From contig LNAC01000739.1 in the NCBI GenBank assembly GCA_002007465.1, positions 235,570 to 299,569 of the forward strand: a stretch of 64,000 bases of DNA, read 5' to 3'. The DNA comes from Ailurus styani. Lineage: Eukaryota; Chordata; Mammalia; Carnivora; Ailuridae. The notes under the pieces are model-generated. The model saw only the letters and a program-made list of their open reading frames with translations, had not been told where the DNA came from and did not search any database. Made by a program: the position numbers and the translations under genes. Shown here piece by piece: positions 23,271-35,439 of the stretch (the first letter of the stretch is position 1; each line of letters opens with the position of its first letter).

Positions 23271-23600
23271 ATGATGATTACTTTTAAGTGTCAATTTGGT
23301 TATGTTACAGTCCCATAAATTTCGTCAAACAATAATCTAGGGGTTGCTGTGAAGGTATCTTGCAGATGTGGTTAAGATTTACAAATCAGTTGACTTCAAA
23401 TAAAGCAGACTACCCTTAATGATGTTGGTGGGCCTCATCCAATCAGTCAAACGGGCTTAAAAGCAAAACTGAGCTTTTCCAGTGAAGAAGAAATTCTGCT
23501 TCAAGGTTGTAACAGAAACTCCTGCATGAATTTCCACCCTGCCATCCTCTCTACAGATTTTGTACTTGCCAGACCTCACAATCAGGTAAGTCCTTTAAAT
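23271..23600. repeat. ancient interspersed repeat, family unresolved
   Basis: ACTTTTAAGTGTCAATTTGGTTATG, GCTGTGAAGGTATCTTGCAGATGTGGTTAAGATT, GGTGGGCCTCATCCAATCAG, and GACCTCACAATCAGGTAAGTCCTTTAAATAAAT form the ordered wording of a widespread mammalian repeat. I recognise the pattern but cannot name the family with certainty. Confidence 0.5.
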
Positions 23601-24359
23601 AAATTTTCAATATATATATTTCCCCAATGGATAGTATATATACTTCAATTTATTTGGGTTTGCTCTTAACAGTGTTTTATATTTTGCTTTGTAGAGCTAT
23701 TAATAATTTATATGCAGTCTATTCCTAAATATTTTTATTTTGAGTAATTATAATAATTGTTCATATATTGGCTTTTTGTTTCTGGTCAGTTTATTTTCAT
23801 ATTTTAGACCTGCATCTACCAAGCTTATAAAATCTTTTATTTAATCCTATATTCATTTAGATATATTCATTTAGATATTCTAGATTAAAAATAACAAATT
23901 TTTGGTTAGAATAAAATTTTACTTCTTCATTTCTAGTATTTATATATTTGTTAACTTTTCTTATTGTGCTGGCTACTACCTCCTTGATTTTTCCATTCAT
24001 GCTTATGGAATTCATTAATGAAGTCTTCTGGACCTAAATCTTACTTAGTGGGACTGAAAAATATATATTATATATTCAATTCCTTTATTGTTTATAGAAC
24101 TATCCAGATTTTTAGTTCTTCATATGTAAGATTATATAAATTATAATTTCTTCACATTTATCTATTTAATCCATAAATTTATTTATATCCTCTTATAATG
24201 ATATTTAATGATGTTCTTTTCCATTTCTGATATTAGTTAGCTGTTCTCTTATTTTCTTGACGCAATTTGCCAGAGATCTATCAGTTTTACTAGAACTTAC
24301 CCCCTAAATTCCTAGAATTTGATTTTTATTCTTATTATTTTCTTCCTCATAATACTTAT
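23601..24359. other. unassigned AT-rich sequence
   Basis: TA-rich with short ATATAT tracts. No gene is recognised. Confidence 0.5.
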
Positions 24360-25240
24360 AGCTATCAGACCATTTAATTCCTCCCGATTATTCACCTATG
24401 GCAATGCCTTTTCCGCTGTCTCCTTTGATAGATTCTCTTTATTTCCTTAACATTTAAATTCCCCAGAGTTCTGCCTCTTAACTTCTCTTTTACCTTTATA
24501 ACCACTTACTTGATGAGCTCAATCATTCACATTGCCTTTATCTATGTGCTATTTTTATGTATATTTTTGCACATTTCAAGTGCAAAGTCAAAACCTCCCT
24601 GAGTTTTGAGTAGGTTAATCTAATTACCTACTAAATATGTTCAAACTTATTCAATTTCCTACTTGACAGAAACTCAACATGCCTGGAACTAAACTTGTTC
24701 TTCTCCATCTTTTCAACTTTTCCCTTCTCAGTTAACAAAACCTCACCAACTAAAACCTTTAGCTACATACTCAAGTCCAGGTCTCTCTTAGAGCTTACAT
24801 GTGCTGTTTCAGTACACTCTTTTGCCTCTGTTTTAGAAAAATAAAACATTTAGTCCCTTCTTACCGTATCTACTGCTATTTGCCTGTTGCAAACCACCAT
24901 TATTCTTAATCTGGATTAAAGAATTAGAAGATTTCAGTGCTCAGGACAACAGTCAGTGTAATCCTGTAAAAACATAAATCAGGTCATGTAACTCCTAAAA
25001 TACTCCAAAGACTTCCTCTGGCACTTAGGGTCAGTATGAAAGTCCTTTCAATCATTGATTCCCTGATCTTTCACATGCTACTTTTCTTTTTTTTCCAAAG
25101 TCCCAGATTCTTTTAGTTCATCAAACATTTAAACGGTTGCTCACTGAAAAACAATAATGAATGAATGAAATTCATGAGGATTAGATAAAATGATGCCTAT
25201 TTAAACATGATTCAATTCCTAGCATGCAATGGATAATCAA
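24360..25240 (+). mobile_element. LINE-2 relic
   Basis: This follows the L2 reverse-transcriptase order after the first block: a CTCCTTTGATAGATTCTC segment (SFAGS-like), CCCCAGAGTTCTGCC (VPQGS-like) near 24,462, GGAACTAAACTTGTTCTTC near 24,685, and TAAAAACATAAATCAGGTCATGTAACTCC (KHKSDHVTP-like) near 24,966. It is degraded, with many indels. Confidence 0.75.
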
Positions 25241-25267
25241 CTGTTTTATTGTTGTTGTTTATCTACT

Positions 25268-25461
25268 TTTTAAAGATTTTTAAAAGACTTTATTTATTTG
25301 AGATAGAGAGCAAGAGAGAGCATGAGAGGGGGAGAGAAGCAGAGGGAGAAGCAGACTCCCTGCTGAGCAGGGAGACCTACACAGGGCTTGATCCCAGGAC
25401 TCTGAGATCATGACCTGAGGCGAAGGCAGAAGCTTAATTGACTGAGCCACCTAGGCAACCC
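25268..25461 (-). mobile_element. Can-SINE, older copy
   Basis: The tail TTTAAAGATTTTTAAAAGACTTTATTTATTTGAG is at the left and the head CTGAGCCACCTAGGCAACCC at the right. It abuts a second, shorter SINE. Confidence 0.92.
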
Positions 25462-25571
25462 TTTTAAAGATTTTATTTTTAAGTAATCTCTGCATCCAAT
25501 ATGGGGCTCAAACACACAACCCCAAGTACAAGAGTCACATGCTGCACTGACTGAACCAATCAGGTGCTCCT
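25462..25571 (-). mobile_element. short Can-SINE variant lacking the purine-rich body
   Basis: TTTTAAAGATTTTATTTTTAAGTAATCTCTGCATCC leads straight into GGGGCTCAAACACACAACCCC and the head CTGACTGAACCAATCAGGTGCTCC. The middle AG-rich body typical of full-length copies is absent. This compact form is a recurrent carnivoran variant. Confidence 0.8.
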
Positions 25572-26250
25572 GTTATTTACCTATTTTTAATTATATATTT
25601 AAAAAAAAATATTTAGGTCATGTAAGCACACACTATTTTAAGAATCTATGTGCCCATGTCTTCGAATCTACCCTCCCAAGTGCCTTATCTTGAATGACTC
25701 TATACAATACTGATTAACTTTCTAAAACTGTATGATTTTTATGATAGTACCTTTTTACATAAGTTATTTTCCAGCAAAGAAAATACTTCCTGTGATTTGA
25801 ATAAGCATTTAAAATTGTTAGACTCTTCAGTGTGTCTGTTTTGGTGTCTTTCAACATCTCTACTAAAAACTAGTGGAGAGACTGTTATAACAGAGTTTGT
25901 GATTTCTATTTAACTACGATTTTGTATCCATCTGTAAATATTAAGAGACAGTTGTTCATTGATTTGCCCTTATACAAAAGTCCATTACCTGACCATGTTT
26001 TGACCCTTAAAGAGGTTTTCTCCAAAGATGAACACTAGGTGTCCATTATGATTATCTCAGCAATTTAACAAATTACTACCTCTGTGAACTTTCAGTCATC
26101 GACAATGGCCTTCCAGATTTTACTGCCTTTACATGAATTTTACAAGATTATCTGGACATCAGTGTTACAAAATACACCATTGAAGAGATTTCAGGTTACA
26201 TTTTATCAGATGTTTGATTACTGTGTCATTGGTAATATAAAAACAATAGT
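25572..26250. other. unassigned AT-rich sequence
   Basis: No gene or clear repeat is recognised. The open frame at 26,084-26,350 runs into the next SINE and has no domain. Confidence 0.5.
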
Positions 26251-26262
26251 AGATAAAGTACT

Positions 26263-26435
26263 TTTTAAAAAAAGATTTATTTTAGAAAAGAGAGAGAACA
26301 CACGAGGGGGAGAGGGAGTGAAAGTCCCAAGCAGATTCTGCATGAGGTAGAGATCTGAGATCAGGTCCCTGAGATCAGGACCTGAACCAAAACCAATAGT
26401 CAGTGCTTAACCAACTACACTACTCAGGTAACCCC
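26263..26435 (-). mobile_element. Can-SINE, diverged copy
   Basis: The tail AAAAAAAGATTTATTTTAG is at the left and a mutated head (CTACACTACTCAGGTAACCCC) at the right. Target repeats ATAAAGTACTTTTTAAA and ATAAAGCTCTTTTTAAA flank it with two mismatches. Confidence 0.88.
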
Positions 26436-26466
26436 ATAAAGCTCTTTTTAAATCAGAGTAATCCTC

Positions 26467-26679
26467 GGGTGCCTGGGTGGCTCAGTCGTTAAGTGTCTGA
26501 CTTCAGCTCAGGTTGTAATCCCAGGGTCCTGGGATCTAGCCCCACATGGAGCCCCACATGGGGCTCCCTGCTCCGTGGGAAGTCTGCGTCTCCCTCTCCC
26601 ATTCCCCCTGCTTCTGTTCCCTCTCTCGCTGTGTCTCTCTCTGTCAAATAAATAAATAAAAACTAAAAAAAAAAAAAAA
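26467..26679 (+). mobile_element. Can-SINE, intermediate subfamily
   Basis: The head GGGTGCCTGGGTGGCTCAGTCGTTAAGTGTCTGACTTC differs from the young GTGGGTTAAAGCCTCTGC type. A local duplication, CCCCACATGGAGCCCCACATGGGG, lies near 26,540. The target repeat TAATCCTC is present on both sides. Confidence 0.95.
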
Positions 26680-26689
26680 CTAATCCTCA

Positions 26690-28400
26690 ATTGTACCTCA
26701 GAAGAACAATTTCAACATGCTTTTTATAACATTAGAATATTTTGCTACACACAACACTTGAAAAGCATATTACTAAAACACTTTTTTGTTCTTTGAATAA
26801 TTTATTCAAGACCCAGAGGGGAAAAAGTTGTACATTTTTTTACTATATAGATTCTGAGAAAATAAAAATGCAGTCACTATATACTCTGAATTAGTCACAT
26901 GTCAATGATAACTTCATTTCAATAATAGTCATGCAACACTAGTTTCATAAAGAAAATATTAAAAACCATTTCTAAAATAAAATTAATAACCAGAATAGAT
27001 ACGAATCTTTACTTTAAAAAATGATGCTCTTTTCCTTGACTCTTTTGAGTCCCTGTGTCACAAACAGGATGAATCAGAATCTATTTCTCTTGTAACTTTT
27101 GAAACTTTTCCTAGCTTTTCCCAGTTCTGAGTCTTTTAACAAGACAATATTGAGTTATTTTGCATTTCCCCTAACCTCATGTATGGACATGGATACTGTT
27201 ATCTGTACTGCTTTCAGTTTTTTGACACAAAAATGATGTTCTTGAAGACTAGGTGAAAACGGAACCTGATCATATTTTTACTTTTCTTCAAATTGGCACG
27301 TTCCACAGAAGGAGGTATGGAAGGATGGTAGTCTACCATTTTTTATGTGTTTAAATATTTCTTCATCCACTCATTAGCTAAGTTATCCATTCATTCAACC
27401 AACATTTTCAAGGAGCTACTAGATCCTGTAGACTTCAGGGTAAACCACATTGTTCTTATCTTTAACGCCCCCTGCAGTCCAATGAAACAACTGTCACTAT
27501 TGCTATTCTATTGCTACTACCACAAACCACTCCTTGCATAACAGTTTGGTTCCAGACACAGTTCCAAATTCTACCTGTTATTTCTCATGGCATTTATTTG
27601 TAACAACTGTTCTAGTTAAGGTGACTGTCCTATAACAGGTAAAATACAATAAAACATATTAAGTGCTATTCATAAGTAATTGCTATGTTTTTCCATTGTT
27701 TCCAATGTTATCAATGCATTGATAAAATGGATAATCTTACATAAAAATGCCCTATTGCATATATTTTAGGAATCACTTGGTAAAGGAGAAAACTGAAAAA
27801 CAAAATATTAGTATTTTAAGATAATTTAATTCTTACCCTGAACAAAGAAGCAAAAAATTAATTTCCCTTAATTCCAAGGGAAATAAGAAAGAGAAAATAA
27901 ATTATTTTTATTTTTTTCTATTTATTTATCTCTAGTAAAGTTAAGCAGCAAACCCATCCCTCTACCAATCTGAACTAACACTTAACCTAATTATCTTGTC
28001 TAATTATCTTACAGGTTTTGATTCGTGTAAATTCTCTTGTGATAGTTATTATTTCAAAAATTACAAATGAAGAAAATAAAATTTTGAGAGGTTGTGTGTT
28101 TCATCTAATGTTAACTGAGTAAGTAAGTAGTTGAATAAGAACACATATTTAGAAAGGCTAGCTCAAGGTCCTGTGTGCTTAACATTACACTATCTCGGAC
28201 TCAAATCATCAGATTCATCAATTTTAACCTACATGGACTTAGGGTAGAAAATTCAGAGAAGCAGGTTTTTCCATCCTGAATGATCAGAACAGGTAAATAA
28301 GTCTACTTGAGAATATCAGAAACATGCAATCACATCAACAATGCAAAAACTATTGCTCTATATGGTACCTACAAGATCACAAAAAAGGAAAGGTCAGGCA
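26690..28400. other. unassigned AT-rich sequence
   Basis: About 27,345-27,500 (TTCATCCACTC, CCATTCATTCAACCAACATTTTCAAGGAGC) resembles a common ancient LINE/SINE 3' end but is too diverged to call. Nothing else is recognised. Confidence 0.45.
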
Positions 28401-28409
28401 GTAAAGACA

Positions 28410-28645
28410 GACAGTGGACTTTGGAACTATAAACAACCTGGCCTTTGAATTCTCTCTCTGCTACTTGCAAACCATGTGACCTTAGCCAAACCACTCAACC
28501 TCTCTGTGCATCCATTTATTTTTAAACTATAGGCAATAATAATTACCTCATGATAAGATCATAAATAGTAAATGAATTAAAATATGGAAGGTATGTAACA
28601 ATGCCTAGTATGTAACACTATCTGAATTAAAATTGACATCATTAC
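28410..28645 (+). mobile_element. MIR SINE, well-preserved core
   Basis: CAGTGGACTTTGGAACTATAAACAACCTGG, CTGCTACTTGCAAACCATGTGACCTTAGCC and CAATGCCTAGTATGTAACACTATC follow the full MIR order from promoter-derived region through the core to the 3' end. Confidence 0.85.
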
Positions 28646-28654
28646 TACTCATTA

Positions 28655-29403
28655 TTGCTCAGGATACATTATCACTCAATGTAGAAATAGCTTACTGAGA
28701 TTCACTCTGCAAAATGGAAAAACCATATAAAATTCATATAATATACTTAAAATTTTGTCATTTTATTTATTATTAAGAAATGCTTGGGTTGTGTTTGCTA
28801 AGTTGCATTGCGTCCTTAATAAGAGAGCCTAGATGTATTAGATTTGGTCACAGTAACAAAAATGGTTGTGCTTCTCATTAACATCTTAATCTGTTTTAAA
28901 AAATGTTTTTAAATGTTATGGATATTAATAAATGTGATGATAGTGGGTGTTTACTTTTTAGTATTAACTGCTAGGAAACTCAGAGCCAGAGATTTTACTC
29001 ATCTCTCAGAGGTCATTTTTTTTAAGTTAACACTACCTCCTACAATATCTCATTTCCGATATTTATGTGCCTACTCATTATTTTTTTTTATTTTAAATTG
29101 CATTGCATTGCTATTTCCAAGTTTTGCTGATAATAAACAATTTTATGCACTACAAAAAGCATTAGCTAATGGTTGCAGATGACTTCCTCCGAAACAGACA
29201 CAATGATAAATGCCATATGTATATTAACATATTCAAAGACGTCAATTAATCACCATAACCTTTGAATTACATTGTATTATTATTAAGATAAAACAAGAGA
29301 ATTGCTCTTTTGAGAGTCTACAACTGTCAAACAGTACCCTTTTTGTAGAAAATCAGGTGGCCTGAAAAAAAAAATTTTAATCCTACCTTTCCAATATGTT
29401 ATT
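28655..29403. other. unassigned AT-rich sequence
   Basis: No gene is recognised. The frame at 28,913-29,182 shows no domain. Confidence 0.5.
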
Positions 29404-29433
29404 TCTTTTCTTTCTTTCTTTCTTTCTTTCTTT
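29404..29433 (+). repeat. (TTTC)n microsatellite
   Basis: About 30 bases of TTTC units. Confidence 0.9.
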
Positions 29434-29499
29434 TTTAACATGTCACATTGTCTAAGACCTTCGGTAAAATGTTGAATAGAAACAGAATAGATATCCATG

Positions 29500-30150
29500 C
29501 CTCATTCTCAATGTCAAGGGGAAGACAAGCAGTCTTTTACTACTGAGTTTGATGTTAGCTACAGGTTTTACACAGATATCCTTTATCAGGTTGAGAGTTT
29601 TTATCCTGAAAGGAGGTTACATTTTGCCAAATGCTTTTTATCTTTCTACCAAGGCAATTATAATGTTTTTCTTCTTTAGTCTGTGGCTACAGTGAATTAC
29701 ACTGATTTTTAATATTGAGCTAATTATTGTATTAGCTGGATAACCCCCATTTTGTGATGTATTAATCTTCAAATATATTACTGGATTTGATATGCTTTTT
29801 GCTAAAAACTTTTATGTCTAGGTCTGTAGAAAATTTTATTCTTACCCACAGTCTTCTGCCTTGTAATGTCTTCATTTAGTTAGGGTTTCAGAGTAATGCT
29901 AGTCTCATAAAATACATTGCACCAGTATGCTTTTCTCCTCAGTTTTCTAGAAGTATTTATGTAGTATTATTACTTAATAATTTCTTGGTATAACCATTTA
30001 TGAAACCATTTAGGGGTAAAGTTCTTCCTATGGAAAGTTTTGTTTTTGTTGTTGTGAAAGCAATTTCATCAAGAGATATATAGCTACTCATATTACTCAT
30101 TTTTTCTTGATTGAGCTTTGGTAATTTTTGCCTTTCAAGAAATTTTTCCA
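29500..30150 (-). mobile_element. old LINE-1 fragment, antisense (ORF2 middle)
   Basis: TACTACTGAGTTTGATGTTAGCTACAGG, TTATCAGGTTGAGAGTTTTTATCC and CTGGATTTGATATGC, followed by a GGTTTCAGAGTAATGCTAGTCTCATAAAAT segment, are antisense wording of the L1 reverse-transcriptase region. It is degraded. Confidence 0.75.
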
Positions 30151-30339
30151 CTGTATATTAATTAACCAATTTCTTAGTAGGCAGGTGTTAATAATATTCT
30201 CTTATTATTCTTATTATGTTTGTAGGATTTGGAGTAATGTTATCTGTGTCATTCTTGACAGAGATTTGTGTCTTCTCTCTTTCCATTTCAAAGAAACAAT
30301 TATTTTTCCCTATTTTCCATATGCAAAGGTTTATATCTA

Positions 30340-30825
30340 TATATAATCACCTAAAACAGAAGACAATCCAAATGTCCACCAATACTTGAATGAATAAACC
30401 AATTATGGACTATCCATACAATGAAATATTAGTCAGCAATTATTCTTGATATATGCAAAAACATGAATGAATCTCAAAATAATTACACTGAAAGAGAGTC
30501 AGACTAAAAGGGTACATATTACAATGTATTCCATTCATTAAATGCATACAATGATTCCATTCATTAAAAAAAATCTTGAAAAGGCAAACTAATCCATAAA
30601 GACAGGGAGCAAACCAGTGCTTCCTACAGATGGGAGGTAAGGAGACATGGATTTTAAAGAGGCACAAGAAAACTTTTTCATTATGTTAACTTGATTATGA
30701 TATCTTGATCATGGCAATGGTTTCTTACATATGTAAGTATTTAGGAAAAATCATCAAATTGTATACTTTAAATGTGTGTAGTTTATTGTAAATCACTTAT
30801 ACCTCACTAAAGCTATAAAAAAAAT
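30340..30825 (+). mobile_element. old LINE-1 3' end (L1M)
   Basis: CCAAATGTCCACCAATACTTGAATGAATAAACC, then a degraded 3' UTR ending ATCAAATTGTATACTTTAAATGTGTGTAGTTTATTGTAAATCACTTATACCTCACTAAAGC. The direction is opposite to the L1 fragment on its left. Confidence 0.8.
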
Positions 30826-30829
30826 AGCC

Positions 30830-31015
30830 AACCATAACAATTTCATGTGGTTCAACCTATTATCATCTCCATTTCACAGAAAAAGAACCAAAAAGACTGG
30901 AATATAAAATACTTCTCTAAAGTCAAAAAGCTAGTACGGTAGAGGGATAGGATTGGAAGGTTTAGAATGTCTCCAGAGCCTAAACACTTATACGCTATGT
31001 TATATTGCCTCTTTA
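30830..31015 (-). mobile_element. MIR SINE relic
   Basis: CATCTCCATTTCACAGAAAAAGAACC...ACTTCTCTAAAGTCAAAAAGCTAGTACGG...CCAGAGCCTAAACACTTATACGC follows the antisense MIR core (CCATTTTACAGATGAGGAAAC, AAGGTCACACAGCTAG, AGCCTGTGCTCTTA). Confidence 0.7.
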
Positions 31016-31019
31016 TGTG

Positions 31020-33189
31020 TTTGTTTAAATTACAGTCCCAAGCTACCCTTCTCCCTTTAAGCTTTTTTATATTTTACTTGCTAGCATTTAAGATAAGCAT
31101 ACTTATATTTATTTTATTCAATTATTCAATTTGACTTTTCTTCCTCTAATGGGTCCTATTAAAACCATACCACATTGTTTTCATTCTACTGAAGGTACAC
31201 TATAGATCAAATAATTTTTTAGTTTACTTAAGGACATAAATCCCTAAATAAGCTCATAAATCAATATAACGTATCTATGAAATAAAATCTGATTGTTATT
31301 TACAGGTAATATATCTGAAGGGAAATTGTCCTCAGATTGGTAAGTACCTACTACCATATACACTTTCTCATATATATTGTTCACGTATAACAAAAGGAGA
31401 GAATCCTCATTCTTGTCATGTACTCCTCTAAGGGTTGGGGCCTATTCCTGGTATACTAATTATCCCACATTTTTATCATTAGTGATGCATTGGACAATTT
31501 TTTTTTACTGATCAGATAAAAACTCCATTAAGAAAAGAGTTGTTATATTGACCCTTGTTTACCCAGAGCAAGAACATAAAAAAATATTCAGTATGTATAA
31601 TTAATCAATGTAAAAGATGCATGTTTTGGAAAGAAGCTTTATAGACTGAGAGTAAATGTTACTAAGTCAAGTCAATAACCTGTTCCAGTTGGATAATGAG
31701 AACCATGAAAAACTGAGTTTAACTTCAATAGAGAAAAGACCAGGTTCAGTAGCATGACGGAGCTACATAGTGGAAAAATATTTGTCTAGTCTCTCAAGTG
31801 CAATAAAAAAAAATGAAATATTTTCAAATAACAATCTTGTACTGAGTTCACTGTGCCAAATATATGCATTCTGTCCAGTGCTCCTAGAAAATGTAACCTT
31901 GGATTACAAATGTAACCTAGGATTTTCAAGCAATAATTTGAAGTTTCCCACATATGTTCAGAGTACAACTTTTACATATAAATGTAACTTGGAAAATACT
32001 GCATTTCAAATTTTTTCCTCAATATAAAACAACTAATTAGAGAAGTGAGTAAGGTTTTGTACTTTGGAATTCCTCAGGCTAATATATGCCCATATATCAT
32101 AAGATTTATTAGTCTTAAGTGATAGCATCACATGAAAAGAGAGAACTAAAAATCTTAAAAATTTACTTAGCAGTTTTATTCAAAACTGTTTTATTCATAA
32201 CTGCAGAAGGATTACTCCTTGAGGTACAGGAATTCCCATGTTATTATTAATAATCCGCAACCATTATCACCATCTTACTTAATTATTTTTTCCTTTAAAT
32301 CAACTTAATTTTATTTTCCTCTCATTTTGTCTTTTTTCTTAATTAATATCCAAATACCTACTGGGATACAAATAACCCCAAAATACTCTGCTTTTGAAAC
32401 TCCCAAATTATTAAATGTAATTTTAATTATGATTTACTAGCATGGGTAAAATATTCATTTCAATGGGAATATAATAATCCAATTACACCTAAAAAACTAT
32501 TTGACTCAGGTATTTACCTGTCACCATGCATTTATTTCTAAAGCCTAGTAACCCACCAAAATATTGTTAAGTAATTCTAGCAATTTTCTGTGAACATGAC
32601 AGAAGAAACTCCAAATACCACATCGTTAATCTGCTGCTCATCTTCTATTTCCGGGTGAGTTTTAATCATTTGCAAGTAATATAATTGTGTATTTACTGTA
32701 AGTGTATATAGAGAACTATGATCAATATTAAATTTGAAGGTGAGGGGGGAAAATCACCTTTTGGAAATTTTCAAAGAAACTAAGAACTATTTCCACAACT
32801 ATTAGACCCCTAAATTTGATACAGATAGAAAATAGGCCAACTGGGGATAAAGTTCTATTGATAAGAACTCTTTGATAAGAGCTCTCCCAATCTGTGAGCT
32901 CTACAGAGACTAGAGTCTGCTGCCTATTTACCTCAAACTCAGAGGGATGGTTGAAATGATTTCCCTGTAACTCTGCAGAGGAAGACAAAGAGAACCTGTC
33001 CTTGACTCTGGCTGGCAAAAGCGAAAGTGGGCTGTAGCAGCCTGAGAGAGATGGCTGCTTTTCGGACAGGCCTGCATGTCTGGCATTCATCAGGACAAGG
33101 CTTAGGCCGTATTTCCTCTAAACCTGATTCAGCTGCACAAGAAACAGTGTGTGTAAAGAGCAGGGGTACTCATCACCCATTCTTCAGGT
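31020..33189. other. unassigned, mostly AT-rich
   Basis: No gene is established. A 34-base segment (31,306-31,339) has consensus-like splice sites on both sides. Short AAATGTAACCT direct repeats occur near 31,888, 31,907 and 31,980. 32,850-33,150 is GC-richer and may be LTR-associated. Confidence 0.45.
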
Positions 33190-33737
33190 TTAACTTGCAG
33201 AGTGACTCATAAAACTCAGAAATATGTACTTACTAGATTACCAATTTACTGTAAAAGAATAGAACTCAGGAACAGCCAGATGGAAGAGATGCCTAGGACA
33301 AGGTATGTGGTAAGGGGCATAGAGCTTCCTTGCTCTCTGGGAGCACCACACCCCCTAGATCTCTACGTGTTCACCAACCCAGCGATCTAAACCCCACTGT
33401 CTGGGTTTTTTATGAAGGCTTTGTTACATAGACATGATTAATTAATCATGGACAACTGGCAATTGAATCACACTCCAGCCCCTCTACCCTCCTGGGGCTG
33501 ACTGAAAGTTCCAACACTCTAGTGACATGGTTGGATCCCCTCTCAACCTTAGCGCTCCCCCTTAGTATTAACACAACTCATTAACGTAAACTCAGATGTC
33601 CTTGAAAGAGGTTATGAATATTGAGACAACTTTATTGCTCTTATCACTCAGGAAATTCCAATTGTTTTAGGAGCTCTATGCCAGAAGTGGGAACAAAGAC
33701 CAAATATATATTTCTTACTTTAAATCACATTATCACA
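33190..33737 (+). mobile_element. MLT1-type LTR (ERVL-MaLR)
   Basis: MaLR LTRs are ancient non-autonomous ERVL relatives. The 3' half follows the MLT1 wording closely: TTTTTTATGAAGGCTTTGTTACATAGACATGATTAATTAATCATGG, CCAGCCCCTCTACCCTCC, GACTGAAAGTTCCAACACTC, ACATGGTTGG, AAACTCAGATGT, GGAAATTCCAATTGTTTTAGGAGCTCTATGCC, and the terminal AATCACATTATCACA. No internal sequence is visible, so it is probably a solo LTR. Confidence 0.88.
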
Positions 33738-34020
33738 GTGTATGTCTATCAAAGGATGGAGACGTTCCAGCAGACAGGAACTGGGATGACGGCTGATTTC
33801 TAAAGACTGGGATAAACTGCATCTGCCTAGGTCAAAGAAATTGTAGACAAAGGAGCCTAAAGAGAACCCTTGAATGTCTGGAGAAATTAACACAGTCAGC
33901 TCTAAGTATCTGTCAGGCCCGGGAAGTGAGATGTAGCTTCCTGTGGAAAATCTTTTCCTGCTTCTTTCCTATTCTCTTACATTTCTTTTCCATATACCCT
34001 TGACAGAAACTGGCTAATAA
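33738..34020. other. unassigned flank of the MLT1 LTR
   Basis: Nothing is recognised. It may be MaLR-associated sequence. Confidence 0.4.
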
Positions 34021-34034
34021 AATTAGAGAACAGG

Positions 34035-34149
34035 GGGTGCCTGGGTGGCTCAGTTGGTTAACTGTCTGCCTTTGGCTCAGCAACCACTCCCCCCAACCCC
34101 CTCATGCTCGCTTTGTCTCAAATACATAAATAAGATCTTAAAAAAAAAA
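34035..34149 (+). mobile_element. Can-SINE with large internal deletion
   Basis: The head GGTGCCTGGGTGGCTCAGTTGGTTAACTGTCTGCC is followed, after TTTGGCTCAG, directly by CAACCACTCC and a CT-poor remnant, then CAAATACATAAATAAGATCTTAAAA. About 80 bases of the usual body are missing. Target repeats AATTAGAGAACAGG and AATTAGCGAACAGG flank it with one mismatch. Confidence 0.92.
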
Positions 34150-34162
34150 ATTAGCGAACAGG

Positions 34163-35206
34163 AGAAGGAAGAGGAGAAGCACCATAGGGAGACAGAGACA
34201 ACAATGGAGCCTTAGCCTTAGCCTTAGCTCCAAGTAAGGCTTCTATTGACAGCAGGCTTGAGCTACTTGAGAGGAGGTTTGCCATTAAAATGGGTTCCAA
34301 GTTTACACTAATAACTGGTACCCAAAGTTCCAGTTTCTTAACTGAGATTATGTTTGTAATTTTTAGGACAGACATGGGGTATTCAGGGAAGTAGACATCA
34401 AGATTATACACATATATTTGGGCAAATTTCTAAGAAGAAGAAGAATTTGGAGCCAGAGAAAGCTGGGAGAGCCTTCAGACTTGAGAGCAAGACCTGTCTT
34501 TCTGGAGGACCTGGGGTGCAGTGTCTCAGCCCGCAGAACATCTCTAAGAAAATCTTTTTTAGGCTGATGGAAAATCATTTGAGTCAAAGTCACCCATGAG
34601 GGGAGTCCTATATCTTGCATAAGGGTAAGATCCCTGTTGTGTGCAGCCATTGGCTATGAGCAGCCTATGGAACTCAGTAGTGGATTCAAAAGGACTACAG
34701 CTGGCAACCATCAGAAAATTAAGCTGCTGGCCACAGTAACAGATCTGAATAACACATTTTTATAACCATCAAATTCATTTACTTACTTGCATTTTCACAT
34801 AAGCAACAGGGAGTGACTCACACCAAACAGATGTTAAAGGAATGGTGGGAGATAAAATGATAAGGTATTTTTATTCTGTCTGGAGACACATGTGATATAA
34901 ATACCTGTAGCCTAGACAGTCCAAAGTCTCCCACCGTCCTGTGGTCACTATTTTATTTAACAGAAAAATGAAATGACTCAAGACCCATTCCACATAATAG
35001 TTATGTGGTATTTGTTCTAATGCGTTATCTACTCTCTCCGCTCCGCTCCCGCCCCCGGTAAAGTAGTAAGGGTCAATTTCCTTGGTTAATTTGGTGAAAA
35101 TGATTTGCTGCATATGTGTTCCCGAGTTATTATATCCTATATGCTGCTATTTGGTTTCCATTCTTGTTTCCTGGAGTTCCTAGGACATGATGACACACTA
35201 ATTTAC
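34163..35206. other. unassigned sequence
   Basis: A threefold CCTTAG direct repeat lies near 34,210. Open frames at 34,151-34,411, 34,363-34,650 and 34,871-35,113 (minus) have no recognisable domains. The region is of intermediate GC and may be decayed LTR or retrocopy sequence. Confidence 0.4.
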
Positions 35207-35222
35207 CAGAGTAATTTTTTTT

Positions 35223-35439
35223 TCCACAGGTTGTTAGGGTTTATTTATTTATTTTTTTTTAATTTTATTTTTATTCTTTGCCTAAGGGGTACAGGTCTGT
35301 GAATCATCAGGCTTACATCTTTCACAGCACTCACCAAAGCACAAACCCTCCCCAATGTCCATAACCCATCCACCCTATCCCTACCCTCCCACCCCCCAGT
35401 AACCCTCAGTTTGTTTTGTGAGATCAGGAGTCTCTTATG
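35223..35439 (-). mobile_element. young LINE-1 3' UTR fragment, heavily 5'-truncated
   Basis: This is the reverse complement of the 3' UTR seen at 10,690-10,895 (TTCTTTGCCTAAGGGGTACAGGTCTGTGAATCATCAGG...AACTGAGGG on the other strand). Only about 190 bases of L1 were copied. The target repeat CAGAGTAATTT is present on both sides (35,208 and 35,440). The close match indicates a young insertion. Confidence 0.93.

Noticed and set aside
33027..33390. Small frames at 33.0-33.4 kb as genes
   Set aside because: The right part lies in the MLT1 LTR, and the left part shows no domain.
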